64,000 nucleotides of DNA, taken from contig NZ_FNOG01000009.1 of NCBI RefSeq assembly GCF_900106525.1, forward strand, positions 62,001-126,000. Direction: 5' to 3'. The notes under the pieces were generated by a model. The model saw only the letters and a program-made list of their open reading frames with translations, did no database searches and had not been told where the DNA came from. Both the position numbers and the translations under genes were made by a program. Shown piece after piece: positions 43,374-53,950 of this stretch. This DNA comes from Lysobacter enzymogenes. GTDB lineage: Bacteria > Pseudomonadota > Gammaproteobacteria > Xanthomonadales > Xanthomonadaceae. How positions within the stretch are numbered: position 1 is the stretch's first letter; each line of letters starts with the position of its first letter.

Positions 43374-44339
43374 TCAAGCTTTCGCGCCCGACTCCGGCTT
43401 GGGCGGCAGCATCAGGCTGGCCGCGATCGAGGTGCCGATGATCGCAGCCACGCCCAGCAGCGACACCAGGATCGGGATCTTGTACACGTCGATCAGCAGC
43501 ATCTTCGCGCCGATGAACACCAGCACCGCAGCCAGGCCGTACGGCAGCAGATGGAAGCGGTCGGCCATGCCCTGCAGCAGGAAGAACATCGCGCGCAGGC
43601 CCAACACCGCGAACACGTTCGAGGTCAGCACGATGAACGGATCGGCGGTGATGGCGAAGATCGCCGGGATCGAGTCGACCGCGAAGATCACGTCGGTCAC
43701 GCCGATCAGCGCGATCACCGCGAACAGCGGGGTGAACCAGCGCTTGCCGTCGCGCAGGATCGACAGCTTGCTGTCGTGGTAGTCGTCGGTCAGGCGCAGA
43801 TGGCTGCGCATCCACTTGAGTACCGGGTTCTGCTCCAGGTCCGGACTCTTGCCCGCGGCCATCAGCATCTTGATGCCGGTGAAGACCAGGAACGCGCCGA
43901 ACACGTACAAGATCCAGTGGAACTTGGCCAGCAACAGCGCGCCGGCGAAGATCAGGACCGAACGCAGCACGATCGCGCCGAGGATGCCGATCACCAGCAC
44001 GCGCTGGCGCTGCTCTTCGGGCACGGCGAAGTAGGTGAACAGCATCAGGAACACGAAGATGTTGTCGACCGCGAGCGACTTCTCGACGAGGTAGCCGGTC
44101 AGGAACTCCAGGCCGATGCGGTTGCCGACTTCAGCGCCGGACTCGCGGCTCACGTACCACCACAGCGCCGCGTTGAACACGAACGCCAGGGCGATCCAGC
44201 CCACGCTCCACCACGCCGCTTCCTTGAACGTGACTTTGTGCGGCCCGCCGTGGCGCATCAGCACCAGATCGACGAGCAGCGCGACGACGACGAAGGCGGC
44301 GAACGCGCCCCACAGCATCGGACTGCCGATGGTTTCCAT
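43374..44339 (-). CDS. alx: TerC/Alx-family membrane protein, probable manganese exporter
   Basis: A 321-residue inner-membrane protein with about nine helices. Conserved acidic motifs lie in EKSLAVDNIFVFLMLF and VTDVIFAVDSIPAIFAI, the metal sites of the TerC family; FLLQGMADRFHLLPYGLA is also characteristic. The ATG at 44339 has GGGAGAG upstream. A yybP-ykoY manganese riboswitch precedes it, supporting a role in Mn export as for E. coli Alx or MntP. Confidence 0.92.
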   Translation of the reverse strand: METIGSPMLWGAFAAFVVVALLVDLVLMRHGGPHKVTFKEAAWWSVGWIALAFVFNAALWWYVSRESGAEVGNRIGLEFLTGYLVEKSLAVDNIFVFLMLFTYFAVPEEQRQRVLVIGILGAIVLRSVLIFAGALLLAKFHWILYVFGAFLVFTGIKMLMAAGKSPDLEQNPVLKWMRSHLRLTDDYHDSKLSILRDGKRWFTPLFAVIALIGVTDVIFAVDSIPAIFAITADPFIVLTSNVFAVLGLRAMFFLLQGMADRFHLLPYGLAAVLVFIGAKMLLIDVYKIPILVSLLGVAAIIGTSIAASLMLPPKPESGAKA

Positions 44340-44409
44340 TTGACTCTCCCGCAAGACGATTGGAGGCGCGCAAGCGCCGGTTTCGAGGCCGCAGGCCGCG
44401 AAGCGTCGT

Positions 44410-44556
44410 CCGGAGGGAATTCGGGAGACATGCCTTCGCCGCTGCGGCGAAGGTCTTGCTCGTATCCGGCCGACCGTTCGGTGGTCCGGACACCTGTCGC
44501 ACCGGGGCGGTGAGCCCGTAGTGACGGCAACGACAGCGGGAGCTACTCCCCTTCTG
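44410..44556 (-). ncRNA. yybP-ykoY manganese riboswitch
   Basis: On the minus strand the leader opens with AAGGGGAGTAGC, the hallmark of this class, followed by TCCCGCTG, GCCGTCACTACGG and CCCCGGTGCGACAGGTGTCC in the usual order. A strong hairpin (CCTTCGCCGCTGCGGCGAAGG region, 44433-44453) lies between aptamer and gene and could be the expression switch. These riboswitches bind Mn2+ and turn on TerC/Alx and MntP genes. The 3' boundary is approximate. Confidence 0.8.
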
Positions 44557-44628
44557 CGGCGAACGATAGCACGGTTGCCGCTGAACTGCCGTTCAGCTTG
44601 GGCCGGATCGCGACGTGGCGCCGGTTCC

Positions 44629-44718
44629 CTGTAGGAGCGGCGCGAGCCGCGACCGCGACACCGCGCCTACGACGCAACCGGTTACCTCGCGGTCGCGGCT
44701 CGCGCCGCTCCTACAGGG
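44629..44718. repeat. Palindromic repeat family B, complete inverted pair
   Basis: CTGTAGGAGCGGCGCGAGCC and its complement face each other over a spacer of about 40 bases. The element is nearly identical to that at 38.8 kb. It lies just past the fucosidase stop. Confidence 0.85.
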
Positions 44719-44735
44719 GGATCGCACGGGGGCGA

Positions 44736-46175
44736 TCAGGTCGGGCGGCTGCGGTACACGGCTACCGTGGCGAGGCACGGCAAGTCGTAGGCATGCTCGA
44801 TCGTCAGCCGCAGGCGCTGCGCGCGCACGGGCTCGAATCGCTCCAGGCGCTTGCAGCCGATGGTCGTGCCCCAGGCGATCGTCTGCCAGCCGCCGTCGCG
44901 CCACACCTCGAAGCGATGGTTGGCCACATGCTGGCCGTGGGCGATCGCTTCCTGCAAGCACAACAAATCGAACTCGACCGCCTCGCCCAGTTCGAACTCC
45001 AGCCACGCCTCGTGCGCGTCGGCCTGCCAGAACGAATCCGCGTCGCCGTCGAGCACGCGCGCGGGCGCGGCGCCGCCGCTGGCGCGCGCCTGCGCGCCGG
45101 CCAGGCGGTTGCCGCCGGCGAACAGCGCCTCGCGCTTGCGTGCGAACTCGGCCAGGCGGGCGACATCGGTGTCGTGGAAACGCCCCGCGCGCGTCGGCGG
45201 CACGTTGAGCAGCAGCTTGCTGTTGCGGCCGACCGAACTACAGTACAGATCGAGCAAGTTGTCGGCGCTGCGCACCTTGGCGTCCTCGGCCGCATGCCAG
45301 AACCAGCCGGGGCGGATCGACACGTCAGTTTCGCCCGGCCGCCACGCGCTGCCGTGCGGGTCGCCCTGCTGCAGCGCTTCGCCGACCCACGGCCGGTCGT
45401 AGCCGGGATACGGCACCCGCGCCGGGTCCACCGTCGCCCAGCAGGTGCTGCCGGCGACGCCGCGTTCGTTGCCGATCCAGCGCACGTCGGGGCCGGCATC
45501 GGAAAAGATCACCGCATCGGGCTGCAACGCGCGCACGGTGCGGTGGATGCGCGGCCAATCGTAGGCCTGGCGCCGCCCGTTCGGGCCTTCGCCGTTGGCG
45601 CCGTCGAACCACACCTCGACCACCGGGCCGTAGTTGCTCAGCAATTCGGTGAGCTGGGCGATGTAGAAATCGTCGTAGGCGCGGCCGCTGCCATAGCGCG
45701 GCTCGTGCCGGTCCCACGGCGACAGATAGAAACCCACGCCGAGGCCTTCGCCGCGGCAGGCCTCGACGAACTCGCGCACCACGTCGCCCTGGCCGTCGCG
45801 CCACGGGCTGCTGCGCACGCTGTGCGCGGTGGTCGCGGTCGGCCACAGGCAGAAGCCGTCGTGATGCTTGGCGGTGAGGATCAAACTGCGGAAGCCGCCG
45901 GCCTTGGCCGCGCGCGCCCATTGCCGCGCGTCGAGGTCGGTCGGCGCGAATAGGCGCGGGCTTTCGTCGCCTTCGCCCCACTCGCGGTCGGTGTAGGTGT
46001 TGACGGTGTAGTGGACGAACAGCGCGAGCTCTTCGCGTTGCCAGGCCAATTGCTGCGGCGTGGGCCGCGGGCGCGCGGCGGCCGGCGCGGTGGCGACGGC
46101 GGCGCTGGCCGCGGCCGGCGTGCCCAGGGCGAGCGCGGAAGCGGAACTGGCGAGCAGGAAGCGGCGACGGTCCAT
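44736..46175 (-). CDS. Alpha-L-fucosidase, GH29 (Tat-type signal)
   Basis: A 479-residue exported glycosidase. MDRRRFLLASSASALALG is a twin-arginine signal. The barrel has FVHYTVNTYTDREWG, LTAKHHDGFCLW and the nucleophile Asp in VVEVWFDGANGEG (D191). From about residue 370 a beta-sandwich resembling F5/8 type C (CBM32-like) domains follows (RVLDGDADSFWQAD; FELGEAVEFDLLCLQE). It removes terminal L-fucose from glycans in the periplasm or outside. It diverges from a second GH29 gene. Confidence 0.9.
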   Translation of the reverse strand: MDRRRFLLASSASALALGTPAAASAAVATAPAAARPRPTPQQLAWQREELALFVHYTVNTYTDREWGEGDESPRLFAPTDLDARQWARAAKAGGFRSLILTAKHHDGFCLWPTATTAHSVRSSPWRDGQGDVVREFVEACRGEGLGVGFYLSPWDRHEPRYGSGRAYDDFYIAQLTELLSNYGPVVEVWFDGANGEGPNGRRQAYDWPRIHRTVRALQPDAVIFSDAGPDVRWIGNERGVAGSTCWATVDPARVPYPGYDRPWVGEALQQGDPHGSAWRPGETDVSIRPGWFWHAAEDAKVRSADNLLDLYCSSVGRNSKLLLNVPPTRAGRFHDTDVARLAEFARKREALFAGGNRLAGAQARASGGAAPARVLDGDADSFWQADAHEAWLEFELGEAVEFDLLCLQEAIAHGQHVANHRFEVWRDGGWQTIAWGTTIGCKRLERFEPVRAQRLRLTIEHAYDLPCLATVAVYRSRPT

Positions 46176-46413
46176 GGCGACAACGGCAGCGGCGACGTCC
46201 GCAGTCTAGTGGCGCACGCGCGGCGCGCAATGCTGCAGCGCGATTGCCGCGATTTGGATTTGTTTGGATTTTCCGCGCGTTTGCCAGCGCTCGCGCAATC
46301 CGAAAGCAAACGCGCGCGGCACGACGGCGAAACGAAAGCACGGGCGCGCGCACAGTTGACCGCCGCGCCCGCGGTCTGCTGGACTGCGGCGATCCGCTTC
46401 CAGGAGAACGCCG
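46176..46413. promoter_or_regulatory. Shared promoter region of divergent fucosidase genes
   Basis: 238 non-coding bases between divergent starts. A direct repeat, ATTTGGATTTGTTTGGATTT (46251-46270), places two TTTGGATT words 10 bases apart, about one helical turn, as expected of an activator or repressor site. The binding protein is unknown. Confidence 0.4.
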
Positions 46414-47865
<1,452 letters not shown>

Positions 47866-48115
47866 GCGCGACGGGGCCGATTCGTTCATCAAACTGATCG
47901 GCTCGCGTCACAAGCGGGTGCCGCAGCGCGTTATGCATCTGCCGCGGCAGGTCAGTTTGTCATCCCATGTCATGGCCGCAGCGCCGGGCATCACAGTTCA
48001 GACGGTACCGACCTCTAGAAATATCCGTTATTTTTCAATCTATTACGTGGTTTTTCATCACGCCGTCTTTACGTAATGCCCTCGTAAATAGCAAGGACGT
48101 CAGGGGGCGTCATCC
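47866..48115. promoter_or_regulatory. AT-rich promoter region
   Basis: 250 bases with an AT-rich block at about 48015-48095 (TATCCGTTATTTTTCAATC). ATTACGT (48041-48047) and ACGTAAT (48071-48077) form an inverted pair 23 bases apart. It probably controls the next plus-strand gene. Confidence 0.4.
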
Positions 48116-48580
48116 ATGAAAAACATCGAGGTCTTCAGCATTGCCACCGCGCGGATCTGCGCGGCGGCGCTCGAGCAGCATCCCGTCGTAGCGCGCTTCA
48201 ACGCCGAGGAATCGGCGCGTCATCTGCCGGGCCTGGACCCGTCCAACCGCGAAGCCATGGCGCAGGCGGTGCTCGCCTGCGGCGCGACCTTCGAATGGTT
48301 GCTCGACGAGGGGTATGTGCGCAGTACGGCCTGCGTCAAAGAGTCGTTGAACGGCGTTCCGTTCGTGCATCTGGCGCTGCGTTACCGGCTTACCGAAAAA
48401 GGCCTGGCCATTCTCGGCGCGCACGCCAGCAGCGCCGACGAAAGCAAGACCATCGGCGATCGGCTGATCGCCGCGGTCAAGCTCGGCGGCGCCGAGCGCA
48501 TCAAGGAATCGGTCAAGCTGATGATCGGCGCCGGCGCGGGCACCCACGCCGCGCGCCCGGCCTTGCAAGCCATGGCCTGA
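48116..48580 (+). CDS. Small conserved hypothetical protein
   Basis: A 154-residue soluble protein starting MKNIEVFSIATARICAAALE. The region LALRYRLTEKGLAILGAHA reads like a winged-helix wing, so a DNA-binding role is possible. The tail is Gly/Ala-rich (MIGAGAGTHAARP). No family function is recognised. It has its own AT-rich promoter and a strong terminator, so it is a single, probably well-expressed gene. Confidence 0.6.
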   Translation: MKNIEVFSIATARICAAALEQHPVVARFNAEESARHLPGLDPSNREAMAQAVLACGATFEWLLDEGYVRSTACVKESLNGVPFVHLALRYRLTEKGLAILGAHASSADESKTIGDRLIAAVKLGGAERIKESVKLMIGAGAGTHAARPALQAMA

Positions 48581-48596
48581 CCGCCGCGTCCGCGGC

Positions 48597-48632
48597 AACG
48601 AAAACGCCGGCATTGCGCGGGCGTTTTCGTTT
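48597..48632 (+). terminator. Rho-independent terminator
   Basis: AACGAAAACGCC pairs with GGCGTTTTCGTT around an 11-base loop; it has T-rich 3' flank and serves the plus-strand gene, possibly also the convergent phosphatase gene. Confidence 0.8.
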
Positions 48633-48675
48633 GTCTTCGGCGCACAAGCTCAAGCCGCCGAATCGAAACGCCGAA

Positions 48676-50424
48676 TCAGGGCGTGTAGGTCAGGATCAGC
48701 TGCGGCGCATTGGCGCCTTCGCGCGAGGACCAATCCACGCCGTCGCTGGAGGTCGAAGACAGCACCACGCCGTCGTTGGCGACCGCGCCGGACGCCCAGT
48801 CCTTCACCAGCTGCAAGCCCGCGGCATTGAGCGCGATGGATTGCGCACCGGTGGCGCTGGGCACGACCGAGCCGATCTTGGTGCCCAGGCTCACGCCGCT
48901 GTAGCTCGCGTTGGCCTCGGTCCAGGCAGCGCCGGCGCGGTACAGGTCGTAGGTGCCGGTGGAGCGGTCGCTGACCTGCAGCTTGACCTGCGCGCCGGTG
49001 AGGGTCTTGCCCGCGGCGGACGACACATTCCACGCCATCAGGCCGCGCAACACCTGGCCGCCGTCGCTGCCGTCGGCGTAGAGCGTGGCGCCGTTGTCGC
49101 GGCTGCCGCCGGACTTCACCGTCACATCGCGCACGCTGTTGAGCGTCAGCGTCTGGGTCGGCGGGTTGCCGCTGCCCTTGTTGCAGGTGCCGGTGAAATG
49201 GTCGGTGTAGCTGCTGCCGGCGCGCGGCACGAAGTCGCCGGTGTAGCCGGTCGCGCTCAAGGTCAGCTTGAGCACGCCGAAGGTGCTGTCGTTGCTGGCT
49301 TCCAGCAGCGCGTGGCTGCCGCTGATGCCGTAGAAGGCGCGGCCGCCGGTGCCGACCAACACCTGGCGGATGCCGTCGCTGGCCGCGGCCTTGTCGGGAT
49401 TCATCTTGCCGTAGCGCTGGTAGTTGTGGTCGTGGCCGACCAGCACCAGGTCGGCCTTGGCCGCGTAAAGCGCGTCCCAGAACGGCTTGACCTGGCTGTA
49501 GCCCGAGTAGCTGCCGCGGCTGAGCAGCGGATGATGGAAATAGGCCGCGGTGCAGGGCTTGGTGTTGGCGGCGAGGTCGGCCTTGAGCCAATCGATCTGG
49601 GCTTGCGCAACGGTGCCGCCGCTCATGGTGTTGAGGGAGACGAAGTGCCAGTCGCCGACGTCCCAGCTGTAGTAGCCCTTGCTGCGGTCGCCGGCCGGGC
49701 CGGTCTGGTTGCCGCTGCCGTTGAAGTAGTCGAAGTAGCCCTTGGCGCCGGTGGTGCTGTAGTCGTGGTTGCCCGGCGACGGGCTGGTCAGCGCCTTGAA
49801 CCGGCCCCAGGTCGGCGCGTAGCGGCTGTTGTATTCGCTCAGCGTGCCGCTGTTGTAGGCGTTGTCGCCGGCGGTGAACACCGCGGTAGGGTTGATCGAG
49901 ACGATCAGGTCCGAGGTGCCCTGGCAGGCGTTGCCGCTGGTGTCGCAGATGTCGCCGGCGCCGGCCACGACCACCGTGGCCTTGTCCAGCGCGACCGTGC
50001 TGTAGTCGTAGCGGTCGAGCTGGAAGGCGCTGTCGGGCTGGCTGAAATACGGCTGGATGTCGACGCACTCGCCGCGCAGCGCGCGGGTGGTGAAGCTGCG
50101 CTGGTTCCAGTGCTGGCCTTCGAACACGAGCTTGTCGCCGCCGCTGCTGGTCAGCACCAGCGAGTCGTAGCCGGCCAGCTTGAGCTGCTTGAAGCCCACG
50201 CGTAGCCACTTGGCCCCGGCTTCGCACACGCGATCCGCGGCGCCGGCCTTGGCCAGCGGCGTGCCGCGCAACGCGGAGGCGGCGCTGACCGGCTTGCTGT
50301 GGGTGGTGTCCTCCGACAGCTGCAGGATGCGCTGGGCGGCGTGCGCGGGCGCGAGCGCGGCGGCGCCGAGCAGGGCGGCGGCGAGGGCGGCGCAGATCGG
50401 CGTGCGCGAGGGCGAGAGGTTCAC
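48676..50424 (-). CDS. Secreted purple-acid-phosphatase-like metallophosphoesterase with DNRLRE-type C-domain
   Basis: A 582-residue exported phosphatase. The GTG at 50424 ([10 protein letters not shown]) has a GGAG site nine bases upstream; an ATG at 50475 is an alternative. A signal peptide ends near APAHA. The metal-binding motifs run in order: [34 protein letters not shown] and [11 protein letters not shown], matching calcineurin-like and purple acid phosphatases. The C-terminus (about 400-582: [20 protein letters not shown]) resembles DNRLRE surface domains. Likely frees phosphate from organic esters. Confidence 0.88.
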   Translation of the reverse strand: MNLSPSRTPICAALAAALLGAAALAPAHAAQRILQLSEDTTHSKPVSAASALRGTPLAKAGAADRVCEAGAKWLRVGFKQLKLAGYDSLVLTSSGGDKLVFEGQHWNQRSFTTRALRGECVDIQPYFSQPDSAFQLDRYDYSTVALDKATVVVAGAGDICDTSGNACQGTSDLIVSINPTAVFTAGDNAYNSGTLSEYNSRYAPTWGRFKALTSPSPGNHDYSTTGAKGYFDYFNGSGNQTGPAGDRSKGYYSWDVGDWHFVSLNTMSGGTVAQAQIDWLKADLAANTKPCTAAYFHHPLLSRGSYSGYSQVKPFWDALYAAKADLVLVGHDHNYQRYGKMNPDKAAASDGIRQVLVGTGGRAFYGISGSHALLEASNDSTFGVLKLTLSATGYTGDFVPRAGSSYTDHFTGTCNKGSGNPPTQTLTLNSVRDVTVKSGGSRDNGATLYADGSDGGQVLRGLMAWNVSSAAGKTLTGAQVKLQVSDRSTGTYDLYRAGAAWTEANASYSGVSLGTKIGSVVPSATGAQSIALNAAGLQLVKDWASGAVANDGVVLSSTSSDGVDWSSREGANAPQLILTYTP

Positions 50425-50769
50425 TGGCTGTCTCCGGCGGGAGTGGCTGGTAGCGGGGCGGATGAAGGCGGGCATCGCGGCCGGGCAAGGCCGCGATGGC
50501 TGCGGAGTTTGGCCGGAAAACTGCTACACGATTGCGACGCAATGCGCGGCTGTTGCGCCGTCAGCGCGGCGTCCGTCACAAGTTCCGACTTGTCTTCGCC
50601 GCAGCGCTCGCATCACCGCCGCAGACGGGCGCGCCCACGCGCGAGGCGCACAAGCGGGCGCGGCCTGCGGCCTCACGTTTCGTGTGTAAAGAACGCATGC
50701 TTATCGATATCAAACGCGAATCGGCGCGAACGCGCCGCCCCGGCGTGGCTCGTCCGAATCCGCGAGCGC
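50425..50769. other. Non-coding gap upstream of the phosphatase gene
   Basis: 345 bases with no credible gene. TTGCGACGCAA (about 50531-50541) is a small palindrome. The region should hold the phosphatase promoter; no Pho-box pattern is recognised. Confidence 0.35.
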
Positions 50770-51546
50770 TCACTCGTCGTGCGTCGGCGCGCCCTGCCCC
50801 GCGATCTCCAGCAGTTCCACCTCGAACGACAGCACCGAGTTCGGCTCGATCTGCCCGGCCAGGCCGCGATCCCCGTAAGCCAGTTTCGCCGGCATCCAGA
50901 ACCGGTACTTCGCGCCGGGCGCCATCAGCTGCACGCCTTCGGTCCAGCCCGGCATCACCTGGGCCAGCACGAATTCGGCCGGGTGGTCGGTGTCGTAGGT
51001 GCTCTCGAACTTGCTGCCGTCGAGCAAGCTGCCGACGTAATTCACCCGCACCGTGTCGCCGGCGCTCGGGTGCGCGCCCTTGCCTTCGCGCAGCACCAGG
51101 TATTGCAGGCCCGATGCGGTGGTCTTCACGCCCTGCGCTTTCGCGTTCTTGGCCAGGAACGCCTCGCCCGCGGCGAGGTTGCGCGCGGCCACGGCCTTGA
51201 CCTCGTCGTCGTGTTTGGCGCGCAGATGCGCGCTGAAGCCGTCGCGGATGCGCTTGGTTTCGTTGTCGTCGAACAGCGACGGCCGGCCGGCCTGGGCGTC
51301 GCGGATCGCGCGCAGCACCAGTTCGGTGTCGAGTTCGGCGCGGATCGGCTCGACGCTGCGGGCGAAGTCGCGGCCGACCACGTAGCTGATCTTCGCCTTC
51401 TCGTCGGCGACATCGGCCGCTTTGAGCGGCGCCGGCGCAGACGCCGACGCGGCGCCCGGTTTCGACCCGCCGCTGGGCGCGCAAGCGACCAGGGCGGCGG
51501 CGAGCGCCAGCGACAACGCGGACAGGACGAGCAAGGAACGCGGCAT
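50770..51546 (-). CDS. FKBP-type peptidyl-prolyl isomerase lipoprotein
   Basis: A 258-residue exported foldase. Lipoprotein signal MPRSLLVLSALSLALAAALV ending in the VACA lipobox. The N-terminal helical dimerisation region (about 45-140) is that of FkpA/Mip proteins. The FKBP domain follows: GDTVRVNYVGSLLDGSKFES, VMPGWTEGVQLMAPGAKYRF and PAKLAYGDRG. It accelerates proline isomerisation during folding of envelope proteins. Confidence 0.93.
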   Translation of the reverse strand: MPRSLLVLSALSLALAAALVACAPSGGSKPGAASASAPAPLKAADVADEKAKISYVVGRDFARSVEPIRAELDTELVLRAIRDAQAGRPSLFDDNETKRIRDGFSAHLRAKHDDEVKAVAARNLAAGEAFLAKNAKAQGVKTTASGLQYLVLREGKGAHPSAGDTVRVNYVGSLLDGSKFESTYDTDHPAEFVLAQVMPGWTEGVQLMAPGAKYRFWMPAKLAYGDRGLAGQIEPNSVLSFEVELLEIAGQGAPTHDE

Positions 51547-51571
51547 GGAAAACTCCGGGAAGACGAAGAAG

Positions 51572-53170
51572 TCAGTCGGCGACGGCGAAGGTCAGCATCA
51601 TCCCCATGTCCTCGTGTTCGAGGTTGTGACAATGCAGCATGTAGCGCTGGGCGCCGGCGAAGGGCTGGGAGAAATCGATGGCCAGGCGCACGATCTCGCC
51701 GGGCCACACCACCACGGTGTCGTTCCAGCCCAGGTCTTGCGCGGTCAGCCCGTTCGGCGCGACCTGGCGGCCGCGCACGTCCGGCGGGCTGATCGCGCGC
51801 GAGACCACGCGGAACTGGAAACCGTGCAGATGCATCGGGTGCGGCATGCTGGTCATGCTGTTGCGGATTTCCCAGACCTCGCGCGCGCCGCGCTTCACCG
51901 TAAACGCCGGATCGTGGCCGCTGAGGTGGAAGTTCCAGTCGTTGATGAACCAGCGGCCTTGTTCGTCCATGCGCAGGCGCAGCGCGCGCACCGGCCAGTC
52001 GGCGGTGTCCGGCGGCGGCGGCAGCTTGGCCATCGCATCGAGCGGCGGCAACTGCGCGGGCGGGCGCTCGGTGACGCACTCGATCACCCGCAGCTCCATC
52101 AGGTCCAGCGCCTCGCCCATCGCCACCGCGCCGGACTCGTCTTCGTTCTCCATCGCCACATAGTCCAGGCTGCGCAGCACCGCCTTGGCGCCGGGCGCGA
52201 GCGCGCCGAAATCGACCAGCACGTCGACGCGCTGGGCCGGCGCCAGGAACAGGTCGTCGACCGGCCAGGCGCGCTCGAGCAGGCCGCCGTCGCTGCCGAT
52301 CAGCAGCATCGGCAGCGGCTTGTCCTCGTGCAGGAAGCACGGGCGCAGCAGGCGCGCGTTGCAGACGTTGGCCAGTCGGAAGCGATACCAGGCCGGGATC
52401 ACGTCGAGGTAGGGCTCCGGCGTCCAATTGACCAGCACGCGGTTGCCGATCCAGTCGTCGGCGCCGTCCTTGTAGACGATGGCGTTGCCCGCGTCGATTT
52501 GTTTGTCGGCGATCATCAGCGGCAAGTCGCGCTCGCCCCAGCGCAGGCCCAGGCGTTGGCGCAGGGCCAGTTCTTCTTCGTCCTCGACCAGCAGCAGCCC
52601 GGCCAGCCCGCGCTGCAGTTGCGCGCCGGTGCGGCCGTGCGGATGGGCGTGATACCAGTACAGGCCGGCGCGGTTGTCGACTTTCAGCCGATAGCGGCGC
52701 TGGCCGCCGCCGGCGACCGGATGCAGGCCGCTGCCGTCGTTGGCCTCGTCCACGTGCAGGCCGTGCCAGTGCACGGTGGTGTCTTCGCCCAGGCGGTTGT
52801 GCAGGCCGACGTCGATGGCGTCCCCGCGGCGCGCGCGCAGCAGCGGGTTGAGCGCTTCGCCGCCGGGCACGCGCGCGGCATAGGCCCACAGTTGGGTCGG
52901 CGGGCCGGGGAACAACGCCGCGCCGGCGGTCTGCGCCGACAGTTCCAGCGGCCGGCGCAGATCGATCTCGGCCATCAGGCCTTCGCTGCCGGGGATGCGC
53001 AGCGGCTGCACGAAGCGCGCGTCCGGCGGCAGCGATTGCAGATCCGGCAGCGATCCCATGCGGTGGCCGTGGCCGCCGGTGTAGCGCCACATCGCGATCG
53101 GCCCGGCGACCACGGCGGCGCCGCCTAGGGTGAGCCCGACGAGGAAGCGGCGGCGTTGCGGATCGGTCAT
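51572..53170 (-). CDS. Multicopper oxidase (Tat-exported)
   Basis: A 532-residue blue copper oxidase. The start MTDPQRRRFLVGLTLGG has a twin-arginine-like signal; upstream in-frame ATGs exist. All copper motifs are present: VHWHGLHVD, LYWYHAHPHGRTG, HPMHLHGFQFRV and YMLHCHNLEHEDMGMM (type 1 Cys-His-Met). It oxidises Cu(I) or phenolic substrates with reduction of oxygen to water. The second cupredoxin domain includes RVDVLVDFG. It lies 25 bases upstream of the FKBP gene on the same strand. Confidence 0.92.
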   Translation of the reverse strand: MTDPQRRRFLVGLTLGGAAVVAGPIAMWRYTGGHGHRMGSLPDLQSLPPDARFVQPLRIPGSEGLMAEIDLRRPLELSAQTAGAALFPGPPTQLWAYAARVPGGEALNPLLRARRGDAIDVGLHNRLGEDTTVHWHGLHVDEANDGSGLHPVAGGGQRRYRLKVDNRAGLYWYHAHPHGRTGAQLQRGLAGLLLVEDEEELALRQRLGLRWGERDLPLMIADKQIDAGNAIVYKDGADDWIGNRVLVNWTPEPYLDVIPAWYRFRLANVCNARLLRPCFLHEDKPLPMLLIGSDGGLLERAWPVDDLFLAPAQRVDVLVDFGALAPGAKAVLRSLDYVAMENEDESGAVAMGEALDLMELRVIECVTERPPAQLPPLDAMAKLPPPPDTADWPVRALRLRMDEQGRWFINDWNFHLSGHDPAFTVKRGAREVWEIRNSMTSMPHPMHLHGFQFRVVSRAISPPDVRGRQVAPNGLTAQDLGWNDTVVVWPGEIVRLAIDFSQPFAGAQRYMLHCHNLEHEDMGMMLTFAVAD

Positions 53171-53359
53171 CGGCGGCGGACGGCGGCGGGTAGGAGTCGG
53201 TGCCGCCCGCAGCCGCGGGCGACCCGCCATGATGTTCGCGGCCGATGGCAATTGCTTTGCGCGGCGCCGGAAATTTGTGCGATGCCGATCATGGTTCGGC
53301 GATGCCGTCGCCGCGGCGTGCGCAGCCGATGCACGCGCCGTGCAGGCGGCGCGCGCGGA

Positions 53360-53848
53360 TCAGATCGAATCGTCGAGCGCGGCCTGCCACACCCGGTCGC
53401 CGGTCTCGTGCTCTTCCACGCCGGCGAAGAAGTCCTCGCCCAGGCGCGCGTAGTCGGGTTCGCCCTCGCCGCGCCAGTCGAGGAACTTGGGCCGGTGCAC
53501 GGCGAAGCCGAGCGGATGGGCGGCGTTGCGGTAGGGCACCGCCAGGGTCAGCGCGATGTCGCCGGCGAAATCGCGCACGCTCAGGATCAGCGAGTCGGTG
53601 CGGCCCGACGGCAGGGTCAGCAGGCCGTCGTGGACCAGCACCGCGTGGCGCGCCTGGTCCGGGTTGGCCGACAGGCGCGCGCGCGCTTCGGCCACCGCGT
53701 CTTCCACGCGTTCGCTGGCGTAGCGGACCATCTTGCGTTCGCCGGCGGCGTCCTCGAAGGCGTAGATCGGAATCAGATCCTCGCCGTCGGCCACGCACCA
53801 CACGCCGTGGGCGGCGAAGAAGCCGGCCAGTCGGATTGCTTGCTGCAC
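53360..53848 (-). CDS. Hypothetical cytoplasmic protein
   Basis: A 162-residue protein. A GTG at 53848 is chosen (VQQAIRLAGFFAAHGVWCVA) because GAGGGG lies eight bases upstream; a longer frame reaches 53899. Seen: IPIYAFEDAAGERKMVRYAS, LVHDGLLTLPSGRTDSLIL, and an acidic C-terminus (DFFAGVEEHETGDRVW). No family is recognised; no signal peptide. Confidence 0.65.
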   Translation of the reverse strand: MQQAIRLAGFFAAHGVWCVADGEDLIPIYAFEDAAGERKMVRYASERVEDAVAEARARLSANPDQARHAVLVHDGLLTLPSGRTDSLILSVRDFAGDIALTLAVPYRNAAHPLGFAVHRPKFLDWRGEGEPDYARLGEDFFAGVEEHETGDRVWQAALDDSI

Positions 53849-53950
53849 TTGTGTCCCCTCGGTGCGGCGCCCCTGCGGCGTCCAATGTACACGTAGCAAC
53901 GGACGATGCGGACGCCCGCCCTACCCCGGGCGGGGCCCGCAGCGCGCGGC

